DNA of 64,000 nt from Streptomyces omiyaensis (lineage in GTDB: Bacteria; Actinomycetota; Actinomycetes; Streptomycetales; Streptomycetaceae), in contig NZ_BMVV01000003.1 in NCBI RefSeq assembly GCF_014650895.1, positions 186,001-250,000 of the forward strand. The letters run 5' to 3'. Shown here one piece after another: positions 39,407 to 46,984 of the stretch. The position numbers and the translations under genes are program-made. The notes under the pieces were generated by a model, which did no database searches, was not told the DNA's origin, and saw only the letters and a list, made by a program, of their open reading frames with translations. Within the stretch, counting starts at the first letter, position 1. Each line of letters opens with the position of its first letter.

Positions 39407-39853
39407 ATGTTCCTCGCGCTGTTCGTGTGCGGCCTGGTCGTCGCACTGGTGGTGATCGGACTCTTCGTCTTCGGCTTGCGCCGCAGGCTGATCCAGCGGG
39501 CCGGCGGCACCTTCGACTGTTCGCTGCGCTGGGACGTCCCGGAGGAACCGGACCTGTCCGGCAAGGGCTGGGTGTACGGAGTGGCCCGGTACAGCGGTGA
39601 CGAGATCGCCTGGTTCCGGGTCTTCTCGTACGCGCCCCGCCCGCGCCGTTTCCTGGAGCGCTCGGCCATCGTGGCCCTGGAGCGCCGGATGCCGGAGGGC
39701 GAGGAGGAGCTGGCGCTCCTGTCGGACTCGGTGATCCAGCCCTGCATGTACAACGGCGTCCGCCTGGAGCTCGCGATGAGCGAGGACGCCCGGACCGGCT
39801 TCATGGCCTGGCTGGAGGCGGCACCTCCCGGCCAACGGGTGAACGTGGCCTGA
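39407..39853 (+). CDS. DUF2550 membrane protein
   Basis: A 148-residue protein with one N-terminal TM helix (MFLALFVCGLVVALVVIGLFV) and a conserved cytoplasmic domain with GTFDCSLRW, WVYGVARYSGDEIAWFRVFSY and RPRRFLERS. This is the actinobacterial DUF2550 family found directly downstream of the atp operon, with no known function. I chose the ATG at 39407 because AGGAGG lies 9 nt upstream. The GTG at 39401 would be only 3 nt from it. Its constant position suggests a link to energy or membrane biology, which is inference. Confidence 0.85.
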   Translation: MFLALFVCGLVVALVVIGLFVFGLRRRLIQRAGGTFDCSLRWDVPEEPDLSGKGWVYGVARYSGDEIAWFRVFSYAPRPRRFLERSAIVALERRMPEGEEELALLSDSVIQPCMYNGVRLELAMSEDARTGFMAWLEAAPPGQRVNVA

Positions 39854-39935
39854 TCGGCCCCTGTGGGATGGGGGTCCCCCCCCGGGCGGAGTCCGGGGGA
39901 GGGTGAACGCGGCCCGAGTCTTCGCGTACGTACGA

Positions 39936-39970
39936 GAGCGGGGGACGGTGTGCTGCACCGTCCCCCGCTC
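39936..39970. terminator. bidirectional terminator between DUF2550 gene and chiC
   Basis: GAGCGGGGGACGGTG-TGCTG-CACCGTCCCCCGCTC: a perfect 15-bp stem with a 5-nt loop, between convergent genes. Confidence 0.85.
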
Positions 39971-39986
39971 CGTCGTGCCGGGGGCG

Positions 39987-41831
<1,845 letters not shown>

Positions 41832-41896
41832 CGGTGCTCCTCAAGTTGCGGACGTTCTGGGTGGGGGTGGTCCGAGAGAGTTGCGCGCGCCCCGCG

Positions 41897-41938
41897 AGCG
41901 TAGGAAGGTCTGGACCAATCGTCAAGAGGTCCAGACCA
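41897..41938 (-). promoter_or_regulatory. chiC promoter with two DasR-type (dre) repeats
   Basis: On the minus strand, TTGACG (41925-41920), a 17-nt spacer, then TACGCT (41902-41897). Two near-palindromes flank or fill it: TGGTCTGGACCT (41938-41927) and TTGGTCCAGACCTT (41918-41905), their cores 21 bp apart. They match the chitinase direct repeats and the DasR consensus TGGTCTAGACCA. One element sits between -35 and -10, so binding would block polymerase. Confidence 0.85.
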
Positions 41939-41951
41939 ACGTCGGTAGCAG

Positions 41952-42596
41952 TTAGTGAAGTCCCAACTCCTTTGCGAGTACTGCCGCTTGGACCCGACTG
42001 CGCAGACCGAGCTTCCCCAGCACCTTGCTGACGTGCGTCTTCACCGTCGCCTCCGCCATGTCCAGGCGCACCGCGACCTCCGCGTTGGACAGCCCGGCCC
42101 CCAGCGCCGACAGCACCTCCCGTTCCCGCGGCGTCAGCGCGTCGAGGACCGCGGGATCCCTGCGTACCGGAGGGGACGGGGAGGCGAACTCCGCGATCAG
42201 CCGGCGGGTGACGGCCGGCGCGATCAGCCCCTCGCCCCGGGCCACCGTCCGCACCGCCTCGATCAGCTCCCGCGCCTCGGCGTTCTTCAGCAGGAAGCCC
42301 GACGCCCCCGCCCGGAGCGCCCCGAAGACGTACTCGTCCAGATCGAAGGTGGTCAGCACGAGCACGTCCGCCAGCCCCTCCGCCACCACGAGCCCGGTCG
42401 CCGTCACCCCGTCCATCCGGGGCATCTGCACGTCCATCAGCACCAGGTCCGGCCGCAGCTCCCGGGCCAGCTCCACCGCCCGCTCCCCGTCCTCGGCCTC
42501 GCCCACCACCTCGATGTCCGGCGCACTGCCCAGGATCAGCACCAGCCCGGCCCGCACCGCGCTCTGGTCCTCGGCCACCACCACCCGCACCGTCAT
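41952..42596 (-). CDS. chiR: response regulator, NarL/LuxR family (ChiR-like)
   Basis: A 214-residue DNA-binding regulator. The receiver domain has acidic residues in VVAEDQSAVR, phospho-Asp in LVLMDVQMPRMDG (about 54) and Lys in GFLLKNAEA. The C-terminal LuxR-type HTH (LTPREREVLSALGAGLSNAEVA, then ATVKTHVSKVLGKL) is complete. The ATG at 42596 overlaps the kinase stop by ATGA. By its position next to chiC it matches the S. coelicolor ChiR that controls chiC. The symbol rests on this synteny, which I recall. Confidence 0.88.
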   Translation of the reverse strand: MTVRVVVAEDQSAVRAGLVLILGSAPDIEVVGEAEDGERAVELARELRPDLVLMDVQMPRMDGVTATGLVVAEGLADVLVLTTFDLDEYVFGALRAGASGFLLKNAEARELIEAVRTVARGEGLIAPAVTRRLIAEFASPSPPVRRDPAVLDALTPREREVLSALGAGLSNAEVAVRLDMAEATVKTHVSKVLGKLGLRSRVQAAVLAKELGLH

Positions 42597-43801
42597 GCCC
42601 GCTCCTCCTCGCTCGCTCCCACGGGCAGCTCCGCCCGCACCCGCCACACCTCGGCGCCCCCGCCGGCCGCCACCGGACCGGCCTCCAGGGACCCGTCGAG
42701 CAGCGCCACCCGCTCCCGCATCCCCACGAGCCCCGCCCCCGATCCCGGCGCCCGCGGCCCCGGCCGCTGCCCGAACGGGCTCGTCACCGTCACCCGCAGC
42801 GCCCCGCCCTCGCGCGCCAGCACCACCCGCACCTCGCCCGGCGCCGCGTGCTTGAGCGCGTTCGTCAGCGACTCCTGCACGATCCGGTACGCGGCCAGCT
42901 CCACCGGAGCCGGCAGCCCGGGGCCGTCCCGCCGGGCGTCCTCCAGGACGAAGCGCAGCCCGCTCCCCGCACCGTTCGTCCGCGCCTGGTCCACCAGCGC
43001 GTCCAGCCCCGCCAGGGTCGCCGTCGCGGCCGGCTCGGTCTCCGCCCCGCTCTCCCGCAGCAGCCCGATCAGCCGCCGCATCTCCCCGAGCCCCGCCACG
43101 CTGTTCTCCCGGATCACCGTGAGCGCCTGCCGGGTGGTGCCGGGGTCGTCGAGGGAGAGCGCCGCCGTCGAGTGGATCGCGATCGCGGACAGGTGGTTGG
43201 CCACCACGTCGTGCAGCTCCCGCGCCATCCGCGCCCGCTCCGCCGCCACCGCCTGCGCCCGGTCCATCTCGGCGAGCAGCGCGATCTGTTCGGCGCGCAG
43301 CCGCGCGGACTCCGCCGCCTCCCGGTGGTTGCGCACGATCGAACCGGTGATGGCGGGGAGGAAGGAGATCATGCCGGTGATGACGCCGACGAGCAGCGCG
43401 ATGGCGTTCTGCCACCAGACCAGGAAGGCCACCGTGGTGCCGACGGTGACCAGCGCGGTCGTGTAGGGGATCCGGCGGGCCTGGGCCGGGGTGCCGTAGA
43501 CGACCGCCGCGTAGACGACGTCCGTGAACATCAGCACGGTGGCCAGGTTCCCGTGGGTGAACTGGTCGCCCACGATCGCCAGCGTGCCCACGACCAGGGC
43601 CGTCTGCGGCGCCACCCGGCGCAGCGCCTCCGCCGCGGCCATCGCCGTCAGCGGCACCAGCGCCGCCCAGCGCTGGTCGAAGAGCCGGTCGCCGGTGGTG
43701 TACAGGCCGTACGACCACAGCAGCACGCCGACGGAGAAGCCGGCGAAGGCGATGAGCAGGTCGTGGCGGTGCGGGCGGGGGAGGGTCACGTCCCCATCCA
43801 A
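42593..43801 (-). CDS. chiS: sensor histidine kinase, HisKA_3 type (ChiS-like)
   Basis: About 402 residues. Five to six TM helices fill the first 170 residues (LLIAFAGFSVGVLLWSYGLY to ITGMISFLPAITGSIV). The dimerisation/phospho-acceptor motif follows (ARMARELHDVVANHLSAIA, His about 225), then an HATPase_c domain with YRIVQESLTNALKHA and GAGLVGMRERV. It lacks any large extracellular domain, so it likely senses within or at the membrane. The start is uncertain: a TTG at 43801 has GGAGG 5 nt away, while a GTG at 43789 has only a weak site. It is coupled to chiR (ATGA). Confidence 0.87.
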   Translation of the reverse strand: MDGDVTLPRPHRHDLLIAFAGFSVGVLLWSYGLYTTGDRLFDQRWAALVPLTAMAAAEALRRVAPQTALVVGTLAIVGDQFTHGNLATVLMFTDVVYAAVVYGTPAQARRIPYTTALVTVGTTVAFLVWWQNAIALLVGVITGMISFLPAITGSIVRNHREAAESARLRAEQIALLAEMDRAQAVAAERARMARELHDVVANHLSAIAIHSTAALSLDDPGTTRQALTVIRENSVAGLGEMRRLIGLLRESGAETEPAATATLAGLDALVDQARTNGAGSGLRFVLEDARRDGPGLPAPVELAAYRIVQESLTNALKHAAPGEVRVVLAREGGALRVTVTSPFGQRPGPRAPGSGAGLVGMRERVALLDGSLEAGPVAAGGGAEVWRVRAELPVGASEEERA

Positions 43802-43963
43802 CACGCCCTCCGGCCCACCGGCCTCGACGTCCGGGCCGATCCGGTACCGCCCCCGCCTCCGTCGAACGATGTAGGCGCGTTTCCTCACCGGCGACGACGA
43901 ACCGGCCGCGCCCGCGCGGGAGGCTGGGAGGGTCCCGCCGGGGGAAGCGAAAGGGGAACCGCT

Positions 43964-44641
43964 GTGATCGTCACGATGATCGTGGTCTGCGAGGTGGGCT
44001 TCTGGGTCCTGCTGGCCGCCGGGCTCACCGCCCGCTACGTGCTCCGGATGCCGAGACTGGGCATGGGGCTGCTGCTCTGCGAGCCGCTCCTGGAGGTGCT
44101 CCTCCTCGTCGTCACCGCGATCGACCTCAAGAGCGGCGCGGAGCCCGCCTGGCGCCACGGCCTCGCCGCGATCTACATCGGCTACACCGTCGGCCACGGC
44201 CACCGCACCGTGAAGTGGCTCGACGGACACGCCGCCCACCGCTTCGGCGGCGCCCCGCCGCCCGTGAGGCCGCCCCGCTACGGCATGGGCCGCGCCCGGC
44301 ACGAGGCGCAGATCTGGCTCGGCTCCGTCGTGGCCGCCGCCGTCGCCGCCGCCCTGCTGCTCGCCGCCGTGTGGTACGTCGGCGACGCCGGCGACACCTC
44401 GAAGCTGGAGGCCACGATCGGCGGCGTCTGGCGGATCGTCGGCATCCACGGGCTGATCGTCCTCAGCTACGCGGTCTGGCCCAAGAAGGCCCCCGAGGGC
44501 GCCTCCGACGCGTCCGAGGCGACCGCCGCCCGGGACCCGGAGCACGCCCCCGGCCTCGCGGCGCGCGGCGCGCACCGGGACGCCGGGTCCGCCGGGGAAG
44601 GCACCCGGCCCCCCCGGCGCGATCCCGAGGACGCGGCCTAG
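43964..44641 (+). CDS. predicted integral membrane protein, unknown function
   Basis: A 225-residue protein with about five TM helices (CEVGFWVLLAAGLTARYVL, LLLCEPLLEVLLLVVTAID, SVVAAAVAAALLLAAVWYV and others) and a polar C-terminal tail of about 50 residues. I recognise no named domain. SGAEPAWRHGLAAIYIGYTVGHGHRTVKWLD is a distinctive conserved-looking stretch with several His. It starts GTG at 43964 with AAGGGGAA upstream. It is divergent from chiS. Its stop overlaps that of the convergent adenosyltransferase gene at the tetranucleotide CTAG. Confidence 0.7.
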   Translation: MIVTMIVVCEVGFWVLLAAGLTARYVLRMPRLGMGLLLCEPLLEVLLLVVTAIDLKSGAEPAWRHGLAAIYIGYTVGHGHRTVKWLDGHAAHRFGGAPPPVRPPRYGMGRARHEAQIWLGSVVAAAVAAALLLAAVWYVGDAGDTSKLEATIGGVWRIVGIHGLIVLSYAVWPKKAPEGASDASEATAARDPEHAPGLAARGAHRDAGSAGEGTRPPRRDPEDAA

Positions 44642-45210
44642 CGCTCGCCGCCCGGCACCCAGAGCACGTCTCCGACCTCCTTGTTGGCCACCCTGGCCAG
44701 GATGAACAGGAGGTCGGACAGCCGGTTGAGGTAGGTCGCCGCGAGCGGGTTCATCGTCTCGCCGTGCGCCTCCAGGGCCGCCCAGGTGGAGCGCTCGGCC
44801 CGCCGGACCACCGTGCACGCCTGGTGCAGCAGGGCCGCGCCGGGCGTGCCGCCGGGCAGGATGAAGGAGCGCAGCTTCTCCAGCTGCTCCAGGAAGCGGT
44901 CGCAGTCCGCCTCCAGCTTGTCGACGTACGCCTGCTCCACCCGCAGCGGCGGGTACTCCGGGTTCTCCACCACCGGGGTGGCGAGGTCGGCGCCCACGTC
45001 GAAGAGGTCGTTCTGCACCCGGGTGAGGACCGCGGCGACCTCCCCGTCCAGAGCGCCCAGCGCGAGCGCGGTGCCGATGACCGCGTTGGCCTCGTTGGCG
45101 TCCGCGTAGGCCGCGATCCGGAGGTCGGTCTTGGCGGTGCGGCTCATGTCGCCCAGGGCCGTCGTGCCCTTGTCGCCGGTGCGGGTGTAGATGCGCGTCA
45201 GATTGACCAT
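44638..45210 (-). CDS. cob(I)yrinic acid a,c-diamide adenosyltransferase, PduO type
   Basis: A 190-residue enzyme that adenosylates cobalamin using ATP. The N-terminal phosphate-binding motif is TRIYTRTGDKGTTALGD. The mid region has AYADANEANAVIGTALALG and the C-terminus RRAERSTWAALEAH and NRLSDLLFILARVAN (ATP-binding Arg/Asn), all typical of PduO/MMAB. The ATG at 45210 has TAGGCT 6 nt upstream (leaderless). It can supply adenosylcobalamin to methylmalonyl-CoA mutase. The epimerase of that pathway is encoded at 62479. Confidence 0.93.
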   Translation of the reverse strand: MVNLTRIYTRTGDKGTTALGDMSRTAKTDLRIAAYADANEANAVIGTALALGALDGEVAAVLTRVQNDLFDVGADLATPVVENPEYPPLRVEQAYVDKLEADCDRFLEQLEKLRSFILPGGTPGAALLHQACTVVRRAERSTWAALEAHGETMNPLAATYLNRLSDLLFILARVANKEVGDVLWVPGGER

Positions 45211-45216
45211 GGACCC

Positions 45217-45222
45217 AGCCTA
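45217..45222 (-). promoter_or_regulatory. leaderless-type -10 box for the adenosyltransferase
   Basis: TAGGCT on the minus strand, 6 nt before the ATG at 45210. No ribosome site lies between them. No cobalamin riboswitch could fit in this arrangement. Confidence 0.45.
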
Positions 45223-45372
45223 GTGACGCCGCCATCCGCCGCGCCTGTCGTGAGTGTGACGTCCGTCAAAGAGAGCGTGACGCGCATTACTTCACGGTCA
45301 CACGGCGCCCCCGGCCCGCTAATCTCCGCCGGAGAGAGCCAGAAGTGAACAGGTGTTAAAGGGGTGGAATTC

Positions 45373-46221
45373 GTGGCCGGTAAGCTCGCCGTCATCGGTG
45401 CCGGACTCATGGGGGCCGGCATCGCCCAGGTCTCCGCTCAGGCCGGCTGGGACGTCGTCCTGCGGGACGTCACCGACGAGGCGCTGACCCGCGGTACCGA
45501 CGGCATCAGGGCCTCGTACGAGAAGTTCGTCGCCAAGGGCAAGCTGGCCGCCGCCGACGCGGAGGCCGCGCTCGGCCGCATCACCGCCACCACCGACCTC
45601 GACGCCGTCGCCGACGCCGACGTCGTCGTCGAGGCCGTCTTCGAGAAGATCGAGGTCAAGCACGAGATCTTCCGCGCCCTCGACAAGATCGCCAAGGACG
45701 GCGCGGTCCTCGCCTCCAACACCTCCGCCATCCCGATCACCAAGATCGCCGCGGTGACGGAGCGCCCCGAGGCCGTCGTCGGCGTCCACTTCTTCTCGCC
45801 GGTCCCGATGATGCAGCTGGTCGAGCTCGTCCGCGGCCACAAGACGAGCGACGCCGCCCTCGCCACCGCCCGCTCCTTCGCCGAGTCCGTCGGCAAGACC
45901 TGCATCGTGGTCAACCGCGACGTCGCCGGCTTCGTCACCACCCGCCTGATCTCCGCCCTCGTCGTCGAGGCCGCCAAGCTGTACGAGTCGGGCGTCGCCA
46001 CCGCCGAGGACATCGACCTCGCCTGCCGGCTGGGCTTCGGCCACGCCATGGGTCCGCTCGCCACCACCGACCTCACCGGCGTCGACATCCTCGTCAACGC
46101 CACCGGCAACATCTACGCCGAGACCCAGGACGAGAAGTTCGCGCCGCCGGAGCTCATGCGCCGGATGGTGGACGCGGGTGACATCGGCCGCAAGAGCGGG
46201 CAGGGCTTCTACACGTACTGA
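45373..46221 (+). CDS. 3-hydroxybutyryl-CoA dehydrogenase
   Basis: A 282-residue NAD(P)-dependent enzyme interconverting 3-hydroxybutyryl-CoA and acetoacetyl-CoA. The dinucleotide fold is KLAVIGAGLMGAGIAQV. Further sites are VVEAVFEKIEVK, ASNTSAIPIT (catalytic region), GVHFFSPVPMMQLVELV with the catalytic His, and C-terminal DLTGVD and GRKSGQGFYTY. I chose the GTG at 45373, which has AAGGGG 9 nt upstream. The GTG at 45364 is too close to it. It pairs functionally with the thiolase encoded at 63069 in C4 metabolism. Confidence 0.93.
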   Translation: MAGKLAVIGAGLMGAGIAQVSAQAGWDVVLRDVTDEALTRGTDGIRASYEKFVAKGKLAAADAEAALGRITATTDLDAVADADVVVEAVFEKIEVKHEIFRALDKIAKDGAVLASNTSAIPITKIAAVTERPEAVVGVHFFSPVPMMQLVELVRGHKTSDAALATARSFAESVGKTCIVVNRDVAGFVTTRLISALVVEAAKLYESGVATAEDIDLACRLGFGHAMGPLATTDLTGVDILVNATGNIYAETQDEKFAPPELMRRMVDAGDIGRKSGQGFYTY

Positions 46222-46241
46222 GCTCCGCCCGCCACATCACC

Positions 46242-46257
46242 TCACTCCATGGAGTGA
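46242..46257. promoter_or_regulatory. 16-bp perfect palindrome upstream of the STAS gene
   Basis: TCACTCCATGGAGTGA, in an AT-richer region about 90-105 nt before the ATG at 46349. A likely dimeric repressor or activator site. GGTAT at 46264-46268 could belong to an alternative-sigma -10 box. Confidence 0.45.
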
Positions 46258-46348
46258 ATTCAGGTATCGGTTCGTGAACAAGGCGCAACGTATCTGCCGA
46301 GGCAGCAGTCAGTTGTTGCGAAGACGGAGCATTTCCCGGGGAGCGACT

Positions 46349-46672
46349 ATGCACATCAGGGGCGACCACGCCGAGCTGGTCGTCGGGGGCCGCCTCGACG
46401 TCCGCAGCGCGGCGGACGCCCGTACGGTCCTGCACACGGCCGTCGACGACGGAGTCGGCGACCTGGTGCTCGACCTGACCGGCCTCGACTCCTGGGACGC
46501 GACCGGACTCGGCGTGATCATGGGCGCGCACCGACGGGCCGGCCGCTGCGGCCGCCGGCTCGTCCTGCGCGGGGTGCCGCCCCAGATGCAGAGACTCCTC
46601 GTCGCGACCCGCCTCCACCGCATCCTCGCCATCGAGGGCGGCCTCGTGGTGGAGTCCCTGCCCCGGGTCTGA
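46349..46672 (+). CDS. STAS-domain anti-sigma factor antagonist
   Basis: A 107-residue single STAS domain (SpoIIAA/RsbV/BldG-like). The central motif LDLTGLDSWDATGLGVIMGAHR corresponds to the phosphorylation loop. The usual DSSGLG is here D-A-T-G-L-G, so the phospho-acceptor would be Thr52 rather than Ser. Such proteins bind anti-sigma kinases when unphosphorylated and are reactivated by SpoIIE-type phosphatases. One such phosphatase is encoded at 11799, though not adjacent. The ATG at 46349 has GGGGAG upstream. No anti-sigma factor or sigma gene lies nearby. The next gene is a STAND-like ATPase. Confidence 0.88.
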   Translation: MHIRGDHAELVVGGRLDVRSAADARTVLHTAVDDGVGDLVLDLTGLDSWDATGLGVIMGAHRRAGRCGRRLVLRGVPPQMQRLLVATRLHRILAIEGGLVVESLPRV

Positions 46673-46682
46673 CCGGGCGCCC

Positions 46683-46700
46683 GCCCCCCCCCGGGGGGGC
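46683..46700 (+). terminator. C/G homopolymer hairpin after the STAS gene
   Basis: GCCCCCCCCCGGGGGGGC, nine C then seven G. It would form a short stem. The homopolymer is also a likely length-variable or mis-sequenced site. Confidence 0.4.
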
Positions 46701-46847
46701 AGGTCTCCGTCCGGACCCCGGGACGCGCCGTCCCCCGGCCTTCCGGGGCGGGCCTCCCTCCGGTCCCCGGGGCGCGCCGCCGCCCGGTCCCCGGGGTGAA
46801 CCGTCTGTGAAGCCCCTGTGCGAACCAGGCGTCACGCTCAATCCTCA

Positions 46848-46865
46848 CAAGACCGTGACGTCTTG
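46848..46865. promoter_or_regulatory. inverted repeat upstream of the STAND-like ATPase gene
   Basis: CAAGAC-CGTGAC-GTCTTG, perfect 6-bp arms around 6 nt, about 120 nt before the ATG at 46985. Confidence 0.35.
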
Positions 46866-46984
46866 GTCTCCACGGCACCCCGCCTGTTCCCGGAGCCCCC
46901 GCGACCGTCTAGGGTTCGGTCGCCCGCACCCGACGACGGACCCACCCGGCGGGCTCCGCACCACCGCTCTTGGGGGCTTTGACC

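Larger units (their letters stand above)
46673..46984. other. 312-bp intergenic region after the STAS gene
   Basis: No gene seen. The first part holds the C/G palindrome at 46683-46700 and three G/C-rich repeats of the form GGTCCCCGGGGCGCGCCG (about 46711-46796), likely termination structures. The second part is AT-richer, with an 18-bp dyad at 46848-46865, probably the promoter of the ATPase gene. Confidence 0.5.

Noticed and set aside
41952-43801. ChiR/ChiS as an unrelated generic two-component pair
   Set aside because: Position immediately upstream of chiC, with ATGA coupling, matches the known chiC regulator arrangement, so the ChiR/ChiS assignment is more likely.
45211-45372. A cobalamin riboswitch before the adenosyltransferase gene
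   Set aside because: The -10 box lies 6 nt from the ATG, leaving no leader, and no B12-box-like sequence was seen.
46683-46700. The C/G homopolymer as a phase-variation switch
   Set aside because: It lies outside any coding region. It is more simply a terminator stem, and run length may be unreliable in sequencing.
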